Source: Roseibium aggregatum (GTDB lineage Bacteria > Pseudomonadota > Alphaproteobacteria > Rhizobiales > Stappiaceae). From it: a DNA stretch of 64,000 bases. Both the position numbers and the translations under genes were made by a program. Where the stretch lies: positions 1 through 64,000 of the forward strand of contig NZ_JABFCZ010000006.1 in assembly GCF_014692675.1 (NCBI RefSeq), in the 5' to 3' direction. Positions 27,621 to 36,312 of the stretch are shown in pieces; the first letter of the stretch is position 1; every line of letters begins with the position of its first letter. Below the pieces are notes generated by a model that was given only the letters and a program-made list of their open reading frames with translations, was not told the DNA's origin and did no database searches.

Positions 27621-29000
27621 CTAGATCTTGTAACTCTGGTGAAAGTCCGGCATTTCCACGCGGGTGTGCTTGAGGGCCTTGGCGAAGTTTTCCTTCTTTT
27701 CCTTTTCGCCGTGAATCAGGAAGGTGATTTCCGGCTTGCCGGTCTGGCGGTGCCAGGCGAGCAGTTCGGACCGGCCGGCATGGGCGGAAAAGCCGTTGAT
27801 GGTGTGGATCTTGGCCCTGACCGGGATCTCCTTGCCCCACAGGCGGACCGAGCGGGCGCCGTCGACGATAATGCGCGCGAGCGTGCCTTCCGCAGCATAG
27901 CCGACGAAGATGACGCTGCAGTCGGAATGGGCCAGGTTGTGCTGCAGATGGTGGCGCACGCGACCGCCGGTGCACATGCCGGAACCCGCCATGAGGATCG
28001 CGCCGGAGCGGATCTGGTTCAGCGCCATCGATTCAGAGGTTTCGCGGGTGAAATGCAGGTCGGGCAGCTTGAACGGGTCCTGACCGCTGTTGAGCATCCT
28101 TTCGATGTCGGTGCGCATGGCCTCCGGATGGCGGCGGAAGATCTGGGTTGCGGAGATCGCCATGGGCGAATCCAGGAATACATGCAGCGTGTCCGGGATT
28201 TCCTTGCGTTCCATACCTTCGCGCAGGAAGAACAGGAGTTCCTGCGCGCGCTCCAGGGCGAAGGTGGGGATGATCACGTTGCCGCCGCGCTCCTGGGCGT
28301 CGCGGATGGCTTCGTAGAATTCGTCGATGGAGGCTTGCAGCGGGCGGTGGTCGCGGTCGCCGTAGGTGGTTTCCATGACCACGATATCGACGTCCGACGG
28401 CGCCTGGTTGTCGCTGAGCAGCGGCCTGTGGTCCGGGCCGAGGTCGCCGGAGAAAAGGACCCGTCTCTTGTGACCTTCCTCCTCCAGCTCCAGCAGGACG
28501 CTGGCCGAGCCGAGGATATGGCCGGCATCGACGAAGGTGGCGGTGATGCCGTGGGCGAGGTGGATCGGCTTGTCGTAATCGGCGTTGCGTCCGAAGCGGT
28601 CCATGGCATCGAAGGCGTCCATGGTGTCGTAAAGCGGCTCGCTGCCCTTGCTGTGGTTGCCGTGGCGCCGGCGCCGGCGGGCCTCTTCCTCGTGCAGGTG
28701 GGCCGAATCGAGCATGACCAGGCGGGCGAGGTCGCGGGTGGCGGCGGTGCAGATGATTTCGCCCCGGAACCCCTGTTTGACCAGCAGCGGGATCCGTCCG
28801 CAGTGATCGAGATGGGCGTGGGTCAGAAGCAGGATATCGATTTGGCGGGGATCGAAGCCGAAGGGCTCGGTGTTTTCCTCGTTGAGTTCGTGTCCGCCCT
28901 GGAACATGCCGCAATCGACCAGGATCTTCTTGCCGGCACAGGTGATCATGTGGCACGAGCCGGTCACACCGGTCGCAGCTCCGTGAAACGAAATCTCCAT
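27621..29000 (-). CDS. Metallo-beta-lactamase/beta-CASP RNA-processing hydrolase
   Basis: The 459-residue protein starts at ATG 29000, preceded by GAGGAG. It has the MBL metal-binding motif THAHLDHCGRIP (HxHxDH) near residues 62-72, a central beta-CASP domain (GGNVIIPTFALERAQELLFFL in part) and a C-terminal RMMBL part with GFSAHAGRSELLAW. This is the CPSF73/RNase J-like architecture; relatives cleave RNA, but the substrate here is unproven. It is oriented against rluC and lies 46 bases downstream of a LOG-family gene on the same strand, so the two may be cotranscribed. Confidence 0.88.
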   Translation of the reverse strand: MEISFHGAATGVTGSCHMITCAGKKILVDCGMFQGGHELNEENTEPFGFDPRQIDILLLTHAHLDHCGRIPLLVKQGFRGEIICTAATRDLARLVMLDSAHLHEEEARRRRRHGNHSKGSEPLYDTMDAFDAMDRFGRNADYDKPIHLAHGITATFVDAGHILGSASVLLELEEEGHKRRVLFSGDLGPDHRPLLSDNQAPSDVDIVVMETTYGDRDHRPLQASIDEFYEAIRDAQERGGNVIIPTFALERAQELLFFLREGMERKEIPDTLHVFLDSPMAISATQIFRRHPEAMRTDIERMLNSGQDPFKLPDLHFTRETSESMALNQIRSGAILMAGSGMCTGGRVRHHLQHNLAHSDCSVIFVGYAAEGTLARIIVDGARSVRLWGKEIPVRAKIHTINGFSAHAGRSELLAWHRQTGKPEITFLIHGEKEKKENFAKALKHTRVEMPDFHQSYKI

Positions 29001-29045
29001 TGTCCGGCGTCTCCTCAATTTGCCGATTGTTCTTATGTGCTGACG

Positions 29046-29999
29046 CTATGCCGTGAGGGGTTTTCCGGCAAGCTCGTACCAGCGCAGAATATCCTCCCAG
29101 ATCTCTTCGGCCGTTTCGGCGTACCAGAACAGGTCCCGGTCCTCCGGGTCGATCACGCCTTCGGCCACAAGGAAATCGGGGTCGAACACCTTGCGCCAGT
29201 AGGCTTCGCCGACGAGAATCACAGGCACGGGGGCGATCTTGCGGGTCTGGATCAGCGTCAGGGTCTCGAACAACTCGTCAAGGGTGCCATAGCCGCCGGG
29301 GAAGACCACGAGCGCGCGGGCGCGCATCACGAAATGCAGCTTGCGCAGTCCGAAATAGTGGAAGCGGAAGCACAGGTCCGGCGTGACGTAGGGGTTGGGA
29401 TATTGCTCGTGGGGCAGGGTGATGTTGAGCCCGACCGTGCGCGCGCCCACATCCGCAGCTCCCCGGTTGGCCGCCTCCATCATGCCCGGACCGCCGCCGG
29501 TGACGACCGCCAGATGGTCGCCGACCTTGTGTTCGGCTTCGCCGACCAGCCGGCCGAATTCCCGTGCGATGTCATAGTAGCGGCTCTTGTCGAGCACCCT
29601 GAGGGCGATCGCATGGCGCTGGGCCAGGTCCTTGTTTTCCGGGTCTCGCTCCAATGCGGCCTCAAGATCGGCAACCTTTCGGCGCGCTGCCGACGGTTCG
29701 GAGACGCGGGTGCTGCCGAAAACGACGATCGAATGGGCGATGCCGTGTTCCTGGAAAAGGGTTTCGGCCTTGGTGTAGTCGAGCTGCAGCCGGATGCCGC
29801 GGGTCTCGTCCCGGTTCAGGAAATCGACGTCCTCATCGGCCTGGCGGTAGTTCGGGCTGCGCATGATGGCGGCGACGAGTTCCGGCGCCTTCGGGTCCTC
29901 GTGGCTCGGCTTGGGAGATTTCCAGGGCAGATCGGTCTGGCGGCATTCGGCTTGCGCAGGGCAGGGCTTGCAGGGTGACAGTTTAGGATCTTGGGGCAT
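29046..29999 (-). CDS. LOG-family nucleoside 5'-monophosphate phosphoribohydrolase-like protein
   Basis: A 317-residue Rossmann-fold protein with both LOG motifs, GGGPGMMEAANRG (phosphate binding) and PGGYGTLDELFE (catalytic). Family members remove the base from nucleoside monophosphates; some make free cytokinins in plants and plant-associated bacteria, others act as PpnN-like nucleotide nucleosidases. The N-terminal 120 residues, with CKPCPAQAECRQT at the start, go beyond the minimal LOG domain. 'Lysine decarboxylase' is an old misnomer for this family. Confidence 0.88.
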   Translation of the reverse strand: MPQDPKLSPCKPCPAQAECRQTDLPWKSPKPSHEDPKAPELVAAIMRSPNYRQADEDVDFLNRDETRGIRLQLDYTKAETLFQEHGIAHSIVVFGSTRVSEPSAARRKVADLEAALERDPENKDLAQRHAIALRVLDKSRYYDIAREFGRLVGEAEHKVGDHLAVVTGGGPGMMEAANRGAADVGARTVGLNITLPHEQYPNPYVTPDLCFRFHYFGLRKLHFVMRARALVVFPGGYGTLDELFETLTLIQTRKIAPVPVILVGEAYWRKVFDPDFLVAEGVIDPEDRDLFWYAETAEEIWEDILRWYELAGKPLTA

Positions 30000-30147
30000 C
30001 TTGCTGGTTTCTCGGACTGAATTCGGCTCGCGGAATCGCCTGTCGGGGCGGCGGTCCGGTTTCGCCGGATCTTATACCAATCATCATTGATGACGATCCG
30101 TATTACCCCAAATGGCGGCAGAATGAGTTCCGCCTGAGGGAGCAGAG
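30000..30147 (+). other. Intergenic region with TCATCA-T-TGATGA inverted repeat
   Basis: Between two divergent genes lies TCATCATTGATGA at 30081-30093, a 6-bp inverted repeat with a one-base centre, preceded by TTATACCAA (30072-30080). It could be an operator or a promoter element for either direction. No further support is visible. Confidence 0.35.
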
Positions 30148-30423
30148 ATGAAAATACTGCTACTTGTACCTGAGCGCGCAAATTGTCCGATTCTCTTTCG
30201 TCAATTGGCCCAGCTTTTCGACACGCAGTTGATTGGCTACGAGGATGGGGCGCGTTTCGAACGGATCTCGGCGAGGTCCGCAGGAGTGCCGCGGCAGGGG
30301 CGTGACCGGAGGGAAACAACGTCTTTCCGGCAACGGCCTGCACTGCCGTGCGGAGTTCTCCTTCCGGCTGCCTTGCCTCGGCTCTTGACCCGGCCGGGAA
30401 AACCCGCCACATGCGGGGCCTGA
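30148..30423 (+). CDS. Doubtful small protein, 91 residues
   Basis: This frame has a fair RBS (GAGGGAG, five bases before ATG 30148) and starts MKILLLVPERANCPILFRQL, but after about residue 45 the composition turns into Arg/Pro/Gly-rich sequence like translated noncoding DNA. Either a short real protein has lost its stop, or the frame is chance. No family recognised. Confidence 0.25.
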   Translation: MKILLLVPERANCPILFRQLAQLFDTQLIGYEDGARFERISARSAGVPRQGRDRRETTSFRQRPALPCGVLLPAALPRLLTRPGKPATCGA

Positions 30424-30453
30424 GACACAAGCCCTGAAGAGCATCCAAATTCC

Positions 30454-31134
30454 ATGTATCTCGTTATCTTCGATTGCGACGGCACTCTGGTGGACAGCCA
30501 GGAGACCATCCTGCACGGGCTGGAGGTCGGCTTTGCGGCTGCCGGTTTGCCGATGCCGGAGCGGCGCACGGCGCTTTCCATCGTCGGCCTGTCGCTCGAA
30601 CGGGCCTTCCTGACGCTGGTGGGTCCGGAGAACGCCCACCACGTGACCACAATGGCCGATGCCTATCGGGCCTCGAAAGTGGAACGGCGGGGACAGGGGC
30701 TGGACCTCGATCCGCTTTACCCCGGCACCATGGACATGTTCGACCGGCTGGCGGCGCGCGACGATGTGCTTTTGGGTATCGCGACCGGCAAGGCGCGACG
30801 GGGCGTTGATCACATGGTCGAGGTACATGGGCTCCACGGCCGGTTTATCACCATCCAGACGGCGGATACCTCGCCCTCCAAACCCCATCCGGATATGATC
30901 CTGCAGGCGCTTGCCGAGACCGGGGCGGAGGCAGCCAACACGGTCATGATCGGCGACACGTCCTTCGACATGGAAATGGCTGCGGCCGCAAACGTGCGCA
31001 GCATCGGGGTCACCTGGGGTTACCATGACCGGCCGCGCCTGGAACTTGCCGGGGCGGCTCACGTAATCGATCATTTCGACCAGCTCGACGGTGTGCTGGA
31101 GCAACTTTTCGGGTTTGACAGGGAAACGGCGTAA
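30454..31134 (+). CDS. HAD-superfamily phosphatase (Gph-like)
   Basis: The 226-residue protein has the HAD motif I FDCDGTLVDS (nucleophile Asp7, acid Asp9), motif II IATGKARRG, motif III Lys in PSKPHPDMI and motif IV IGDTSFDMEMA. The helical cap (about residues 15-85) is of the C1 type. Phosphoglycolate phosphatases and related nucleotidases belong here; the substrate is not decided. Its stop overlaps the ATP12 start by one base, and this HAD-ATP12 pair is usual in Hyphomicrobiales after crcB-rluC. Confidence 0.9.
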   Translation: MYLVIFDCDGTLVDSQETILHGLEVGFAAAGLPMPERRTALSIVGLSLERAFLTLVGPENAHHVTTMADAYRASKVERRGQGLDLDPLYPGTMDMFDRLAARDDVLLGIATGKARRGVDHMVEVHGLHGRFITIQTADTSPSKPHPDMILQALAETGAEAANTVMIGDTSFDMEMAAAANVRSIGVTWGYHDRPRLELAGAAHVIDHFDQLDGVLEQLFGFDRETA

Positions 31135-31904
31135 TGCGCGACCTTCTTGAAACGCTGGCCGACGACGCGGCCAAGGATCCGGAACAGCGGGCGCGGGAAC
31201 TGTCCCGGCGCCAGTTGCCGAAACGATTCTACGAACGCGCGGAACATGCTGAAACCGAAGGCGGTTTTGCGATTCATCTCGACGGCCGGCCAGTGAAAAC
31301 GCCGGGCAAGGCGGTCCTCGTCCTGCCGAGTGAGGCGCTTGCAAAGGCGGTAGCCGCAGAATGGGCCGCGCAGGAAAAGGAAATCAATCCGGCCAACATG
31401 CCGCTGACACGGATCAGCAATTCCGCGATCGATGCGGTTTCTGTCCGGTTCGCCGAGGTCGCCGACGAGATCGCCCGCTTCTGCGGCACCGATGCGCTCT
31501 GTTATCGGGCGGACGATCCAGAAACACTCGTCCAGCGCCAGACGGAGCTGTGGGATCCGGTGCTTGCTTGGGCAGAAGATCTGCTCGGCAATCGTTTCGT
31601 CCTGATTGGGGGCATCATCCATCAGGACCAGCCAGAGCCGCTCCTGAAGGCGTTCCGGGCCCGGCTCGATGGTCTCAAACCACTTCAGCTCGCGGCCCTT
31701 CACACGGCAACGACCCTGTCCGGGTCCGCCGTCCTGGCGCTCGCCGTACTCGAGGGACGGCTGACGGCCGATGACGCCTGGCAGGCCGCCCACGTGGAAG
31801 AGGACTTCAACATCGAACGCTGGGGCGAGGACGCCGAAGCCGCCGCCATCCGCGCCTACAAGCGCAAGGAATTCGAAGCGGCGGGTCTGATCCTGAAGGG
31901 GTGA
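31134..31904 (+). CDS. ATP12 family F1-ATPase assembly chaperone
   Basis: The 256-residue protein has the ATP12 N-terminal segment RRQLPKRFYERAEHAETEGG and the conserved ALHTATTLSGSAVLALAVLEG. In mitochondria Atp12 holds the ATP synthase alpha subunit before F1 assembly; alphaproteobacteria have the ancestral version. The ATG overlaps the stop of the HAD gene, so expression is coupled. Length is normal. Confidence 0.92.
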   Translation: MRDLLETLADDAAKDPEQRARELSRRQLPKRFYERAEHAETEGGFAIHLDGRPVKTPGKAVLVLPSEALAKAVAAEWAAQEKEINPANMPLTRISNSAIDAVSVRFAEVADEIARFCGTDALCYRADDPETLVQRQTELWDPVLAWAEDLLGNRFVLIGGIIHQDQPEPLLKAFRARLDGLKPLQLAALHTATTLSGSAVLALAVLEGRLTADDAWQAAHVEEDFNIERWGEDAEAAAIRAYKRKEFEAAGLILKG

Positions 31905-31955
31905 GGCGGCGTGATCGGATGATGTTAGCGGCAGGGTCATGCCCCTTGCACCCGT

Positions 31956-32094
31956 CTCCCCCCTTGAGGGGGAGATGTCCGTGTCAACGGACAGAGGGGG
32001 GTATCGGACTTGCAACAAATCGAGGCGGTGGCGTGTGACGCTTCCGCTGTCACCCCCCTCTGTCACCGCCGGCATCTCCCCCTCAAGGGGGGAG
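31956..32094. repeat. Long palindromic intergenic repeat, copy 2
   Basis: Left arm 31956-32002 and right arm 32052-32094 repeat the CTCCCCCCTTGAGGGGGAG ends of copy 1 (18505-18646). The left apical stem is GTCCGT/ACGGAC, different from copy 1's GTCACC/GGTGAC yet still self-complementary; the right apical stem is partly broken (GTCACCGCCGGC). The element starts 51 bases after the ATP12 stop. Confidence 0.85.
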
Positions 32095-32124
32095 AGGGGA
32101 GCAAGTCGAAGAACTGAGACCGGC

Positions 32125-32190
32125 CCCGCCCGGCCCTTCGCTATGGCTTCGGGCGTTCGGCGCTCAAAAAGCAAAATCGTTTGCTTTTTG
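32125..32190 (-). repeat. CGAT-loop hairpin element, copy C
   Basis: On the minus strand an 11-bp stem CAAAAAGCAAA / TTTGCTTTTTG (32190-32180, 32175-32165) with loop CGAT is followed without spacer by the conserved tail AGCGCCGAACGCCCGAAGCC and on to about 32125. The hairpin begins 20 bases after the mgtE stop codon, in the sense orientation of mgtE. Tail identity with copy A (26963-27002) is high. Confidence 0.85.
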
Positions 32191-32210
32191 CCGGCTCCGC
32201 CGGACGCGCC

Positions 32211-33626
32211 TCACCCCAAGTAAAACGTCGTTGCCATCAGGAAGAACACCAGCACGCCGAGCACGTCGTTGGTGGAGGTGATGAAGACGCCGGTGGCCAT
32301 GGCCGGGTCGATGCCGAACTTGTCGAGCACGATGGGGATGATGGCGCCGACCATGGCGGCGAGCGTCGTGACGCAGAGCAGGGAAAACGACGTGGCGAGC
32401 GCCAGATGGACCGGATCGGTTATGGGGACCACCGTCGAGGCGATCATCACCAGCGTAGCGAGAATGCAGCCGGCGACGGCGCCGTTCGCAAGGGCCGCGA
32501 TGAATTCCTTCATCAGCCGGAAGGCGATATCGCCGGACCACAGCGCACCGGTCGCAATCCCCTGAACGGCGACGGCAGACGCCTGCAGGCCGGCGTTGCC
32601 CGCCATGGACATGGTGACCGGAATGAAGGCGGCGAGAATGGCGGCGGTGGAAAGCTGGTGCTCGAAGGAGCCGACCACGCTGGCGGCGACGCTGGAACCG
32701 ATCAGGCCGGCGAGCAGCCAGGGCAGGCGGCCGCGCATGATCTTCAGGACCGTGTCGTCGGCCTTGGCCTCCGACGACACACCACTCATCAGGAGCATGT
32801 CCTCGGTGGCTTCCTCGGAAGCGACACGGGCCATCTGCTTCGGCGTGATCCGGCCGATCAGCTGGCCGTCGGCATTGAGCACCGGGACCGTGTGCATGTC
32901 GCGCTTGCGGGCGAGGCGGAGCACTTCCTCCTGGTCGGTTTCGGCGGAGACGGCCAGGAAGTCCCGGTTCATGATTTCCGCGAGCGTCGCTTCCGGTGGC
33001 GACAGCAGCAGCTTGCCGACTGCAATGGTGCCGGTCAGGCGGCCTTCGTCGTCCAGCACATAGACGGTGTAAATCTTGCGGATCCGCTCGGCCTCGGCCC
33101 GGATCAGGGCGGAGGCATCCTCCACGGTGCAGGTTTCGGGCAGGGCGACGAACTTGCGGGCCATGATGCGGCCGGCGCTGTCGTCGGCGTAGGCTTCGAA
33201 CCCGGCGACGGCTTCCACATCGGGCAGGCGTTCGGCCAGGGTCTCGGCGACTTCGTCAGGGAAGTCGTTGAGCATTTCCGCCGCGTCGTCCGGATCGAGG
33301 CCGGCGAGGATGTCGCGGAACTGCTCCAGGGTGGATTCCTCCATGAGGATGGAGCGGAACTCCGGCCTGAGTTCGGCGATCACCTTGATGGATGGATTGG
33401 ACGGCAGCCATTTGAACAGCTTGCGCGCCTGCTTCAGCCGCAGGCGGACCAGAAGCTGCATGACGTCGATCGGGTCCCAGCGCTTCATCAGATCGACGAG
33501 GGCGATGCGCTCGCCCGCCTTGATCATCTGCCGGATCCTGGCCAGCGTCGCGTCATTGGCTTCCAGCGGTTCCTGTGCCGGCTCGCGATGCCAGACGAGG
33601 GTTTCAGGCTCATCGATGACTGTCAT
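32211..33626 (-). CDS. mgtE: Magnesium transporter MgtE (first copy)
   Basis: The 471-residue protein has a cytoplasmic N-domain of helical repeats (about residues 20-140), two CBS domains (about 145-265, RIMARKFVALPETCTVED and later NRDFLAVSAETDQEE) and five membrane segments with the MgtE signature VTMSMAGNAGLQASAVAVQG lining the pore. MgtE forms a Mg2+-gated dimeric channel. A second MgtE gene is at 60149-61567; the two differ clearly outside the pore. It lies 94 bases upstream-side of the Anbu operon's end, on the same strand. Confidence 0.94.
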   Translation of the reverse strand: MTVIDEPETLVWHREPAQEPLEANDATLARIRQMIKAGERIALVDLMKRWDPIDVMQLLVRLRLKQARKLFKWLPSNPSIKVIAELRPEFRSILMEESTLEQFRDILAGLDPDDAAEMLNDFPDEVAETLAERLPDVEAVAGFEAYADDSAGRIMARKFVALPETCTVEDASALIRAEAERIRKIYTVYVLDDEGRLTGTIAVGKLLLSPPEATLAEIMNRDFLAVSAETDQEEVLRLARKRDMHTVPVLNADGQLIGRITPKQMARVASEEATEDMLLMSGVSSEAKADDTVLKIMRGRLPWLLAGLIGSSVAASVVGSFEHQLSTAAILAAFIPVTMSMAGNAGLQASAVAVQGIATGALWSGDIAFRLMKEFIAALANGAVAGCILATLVMIASTVVPITDPVHLALATSFSLLCVTTLAAMVGAIIPIVLDKFGIDPAMATGVFITSTNDVLGVLVFFLMATTFYLG

Positions 33627-33720
33627 CGCACGCTCCAGGTCCGTCCGTTTCGGCGCTTCGGCGCCACGAACTGACTGTTCGCTTAACGCCGCGCCGAATG
33701 CAAGGCGACGTTTCTTCAGA

Positions 33721-34455
33721 TCAGACTTCCAGTTCCTCGATTTCGGTAAAGGCGTCGCGGAGCGCGTCGGACCAGGCCTTGGACAGCTTGCGGAAATAGG
33801 GATCGTCCTTCTCGATCCGCAGCTGGCGTTCCGACGAAAAGCTGTCCTTGTTGTAGAGCAGCAGGTCGATCGGCAGGCCGACGGAGAGGTTCGAGCGCAG
33901 GGTGGAATCGAAAGACAGCAGGATCATCTTCGCGCCTTCGCCCAGGCGCATGTCGGCATGGGTGACCCGGTCCAGGATCGGCTTGCCGTATTTGTGCTCG
34001 CCGATCTGCAGGTAGGGCGTGTCGTCGCTCACCTCGATGAAGTTGCCCGCGGAATAGACCTGGAACAGGCGCGGCTCCTCGCCCTTGATCTGACCGCCCA
34101 GGATGAAGGTGACGAAGAAGTTTTCGGCGCTCGCCTCCAGGGCCTCGCCGTCGATCTGGCGCACCTCGCGCACGGCGCTGCCGACGAGCCGGGCCGCCTG
34201 GAACATGGTTTCCACATTCATCAGCGTGGCGCGGTTGCCGTCGAGGCCGCCGGCGATATGCTCGGTCAGGATGGACACCACCGCCTGGGTCACGGCGAGG
34301 TTGCCGGCCGACAGCAGGGTAATCACCCGTTCGCCCGGTTTTTCCCAGACGTGGAGCTTTTTGAAGGTGGAGACATTGTCGAGACCGGCATTGGTGCGCG
34401 TATCGGCGGCAAACACAAGGCCACGGTCGAGTTTCAGTCCAACGCAATAGGTCAT
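33721..34455 (-). CDS. Anbu proteasome-like peptidase
   Basis: A 244-residue member of the Ntn-hydrolase/proteasome beta-like fold, starting MTYCVGLKLDRGLVFAADTRT. Removal of Met would expose Thr2 as nucleophile, and the GLVFAADTRTNAG segment matches the proteasome-type Asp and Lys region (FKKLHVW). Anbu proteins assemble open helical rings in studied species, and their peptidase activity is weak or undetected. Here it is the last gene of a four-gene operon with transglutaminase, alpha-E and ATP-grasp partners. Old annotation may say 'peptidase' or '20S proteasome'. Confidence 0.9.
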   Translation of the reverse strand: MTYCVGLKLDRGLVFAADTRTNAGLDNVSTFKKLHVWEKPGERVITLLSAGNLAVTQAVVSILTEHIAGGLDGNRATLMNVETMFQAARLVGSAVREVRQIDGEALEASAENFFVTFILGGQIKGEEPRLFQVYSAGNFIEVSDDTPYLQIGEHKYGKPILDRVTHADMRLGEGAKMILLSFDSTLRSNLSVGLPIDLLLYNKDSFSSERQLRIEKDDPYFRKLSKAWSDALRDAFTEIEELEV

Positions 34456-34489
34456 CTTCGTTTCTCACAGACCTTGGCAGGTCGCCCGC

Positions 34490-34507
34490 GGGCAACCCCG
34501 GTTGCCC
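34490..34507 (-). other. Hairpin over transglutaminase stop codon
   Basis: GGGCAACC and GGTTGCCC (34490-34497, 34500-34507) can form an 8-bp stem that reaches into the TAG stop codon of the transglutaminase gene, 35 bases before the Anbu start. It has no U-tract, so it may tune the Anbu-to-partner ratio rather than end transcription. Confidence 0.4.
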
Positions 34508-35331
34508 TATTGCTGCTGTTGTTGCTGGCGCGTGGCCTGTTCCACGTCCACCTCGACATCCATGTTTTCTTCCTGACCGCCGAACCGGATGCCGCGTATG
34601 GGAGCAGCGGAACGCGAATCCAGGCCTGTGGTCAAGCGGATATATCGATCCGTCGGACAGATAGCGTTGGATATATCGAAGCCGACCCAGCCGAGATCGG
34701 GAACGAAGGCTTCGGCCCAGGCATGGTGGGCCTCCGAGGACTGCTCGTCTTCCAGGAGCAGATAGCCGGAAATGTAGCGGGCCGGCACATCGATCGAGCG
34801 GCAGGCGGCGATGAAGATATGGGCGTGGTCCTGGCACACCCCTTCGCCGTTGGCGAGTGCGGAGACGGCCGTGGCATGGGTCTCGGTCACGCCCACCTTG
34901 TAATCGACCTTGTCGCGGATGGAATGCATCAGCTCGTGCAGGCCGGAGATCAGGTCGTCTTTTTCCGCCGCCGCGGCGAGGCGGCGGATCGCCTGGTTGG
35001 CCTTGGTCTGGGGCGTGAACCGGGTAAAGATCCGCGGCGGCGAGGAGGTGCCGTTCTCAAAGCCGATTACGCCGTTGACGTCAAAGGTATCAACCGTTCC
35101 GGATGCGGTGATTTCGACTTCTTCCGACATGCCATGAGCGGAGACCATATGCACCAGATTGCCGAACGCGTCTTCGTAGGCGGTGGCCCGGTCCATACCC
35201 GGCGCGTCGATCTTCCAGTCGATGACCGTCTGGGCCGGACCCGTCTTCGGCGTCAGGCGGATCTGCTGCATCGCATTGGCAAGCGGGGCGTCGTAGCGGT
35301 AATGGGTCTTGTGCCGAACGGTCAGTCGCAT
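34507..35331 (-). CDS. Transglutaminase-like cysteine protease of the Anbu operon
   Basis: The 274-residue protein has an N-terminal beta domain (about 1-100, MRLTVRHKTHYRYDAPLANA in part) and a papain-like transglutaminase core with the triad Cys166 (GEGVCQDHAH), His203 (EAHHAWAEAF) and Asp219 (GWVGFDIS). No signal peptide, so it is cytoplasmic. It ends with a run of six Gln (QQQQQQ), which might itself be a substrate for an amide-forming or amide-cleaving partner. It lies 51 bases upstream of Anbu and 23 bases after the alpha-E gene. Confidence 0.9.
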   Translation of the reverse strand: MRLTVRHKTHYRYDAPLANAMQQIRLTPKTGPAQTVIDWKIDAPGMDRATAYEDAFGNLVHMVSAHGMSEEVEITASGTVDTFDVNGVIGFENGTSSPPRIFTRFTPQTKANQAIRRLAAAAEKDDLISGLHELMHSIRDKVDYKVGVTETHATAVSALANGEGVCQDHAHIFIAACRSIDVPARYISGYLLLEDEQSSEAHHAWAEAFVPDLGWVGFDISNAICPTDRYIRLTTGLDSRSAAPIRGIRFGGQEENMDVEVDVEQATRQQQQQQ

Positions 35332-35354
35332 ATCGGATACCGGCTCCCGTTTCT

Positions 35355-36305
35355 TCAGGCAAAGTTGTAGTCAATCGACAACTGATGGGCGAAGGCGTTG
35401 TTGCGCCCGATGAAGTCGGTCAGGAATTCATGCAGCCCGTTGTTGTAGATTGCGTCCATGTTCGTCGACTTCAGGTCCTTCCAGATCTGCGAGCCCATTT
35501 CCAGGCTCGGCTGAACCGATCCGTAAAACTCACCGAGGTCCTCGACCGTATCGTCGATCCAGTTGTAGCAATGGGCGAGCGAGCGGGGCATTTCGTCCCT
35601 GAGGATCAGGAAGGTCGCGATATTGCCCGCCTTCAACTTCGCATCCTGATAGGCGAAGCGGTAGCTCCTGAGACCTGAAAGGGCCCTGAGGATCACGATC
35701 CACTGGTAACGCTCGCCCGATGCACCGCCGGCGACGTCATTGTCGGGCAGGAGCACCCAGTATTGGGTGTCGAGAATGCGTGCCGTGTTTTCCGCCCGCT
35801 CGACGAAATTGCCGAGCTGGCTGAAGTAGTAGCCGTCGTCGCGCAGGATCGTGTTCAGGAGCGCCCCGCGGAAGAGGTGCGACCGTTGGCTGATCCAGGC
35901 CAGGAAGTCCGGCAGCTTTTCCTGGGTGATCGACTGGGGATTGACGTCCGCGAACTCGATCCAGGTGGTGTTGATCGCTTCCCAGAGTTCGGCCGTGATG
36001 CCGGTCCTGACCGCGCGGGCATTGTTGCGCGCCGTTTCCAGGCAGACCCGGACGCTGGAGGGATTGGTCTTGTCGAAGACCATGTAGGAGATCACGCCCC
36101 TGGGCGTCAGCTCTCCGACCTTTTCCGTAAATCCGAATTCGCTGCCCGAACTTGCCAGGGCAAAGCGCCAGTTTTCGCCGTCGGCCTGTCCGGCATGGGT
36201 CACCATGGCGGTGCGGTAGGCAGCCTGCAGTAATTTTGCGGTGTTCTGGGCGCGCTCTTGATAGCGCGACATCCAGAAGAGCGAGGAGGCGGTACGTCCA
36301 AGCAT
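35355..36305 (-). CDS. Alpha-E domain protein of the Anbu operon
   Basis: The 316-residue all-helical protein begins MLGRTASSLFWMSRYQERAQ, the usual start; an earlier TTG/GTG opening is rejected. The motif ERA[QE]NTA occurs twice, at the N-terminus (YQERAQNTAKLL) and in the middle (FVERAENTARIL), showing an internal duplication. Alpha-E proteins occur almost only beside circularly permuted ATP-grasp proteins and are predicted to help peptide-bond-like ligation. Old name DUF403. Seven bases separate it from the ATP-grasp gene. Confidence 0.92.
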   Translation of the reverse strand: MLGRTASSLFWMSRYQERAQNTAKLLQAAYRTAMVTHAGQADGENWRFALASSGSEFGFTEKVGELTPRGVISYMVFDKTNPSSVRVCLETARNNARAVRTGITAELWEAINTTWIEFADVNPQSITQEKLPDFLAWISQRSHLFRGALLNTILRDDGYYFSQLGNFVERAENTARILDTQYWVLLPDNDVAGGASGERYQWIVILRALSGLRSYRFAYQDAKLKAGNIATFLILRDEMPRSLAHCYNWIDDTVEDLGEFYGSVQPSLEMGSQIWKDLKSTNMDAIYNNGLHEFLTDFIGRNNAFAHQLSIDYNFA

Positions 36306-36312
36306 GATCCGG

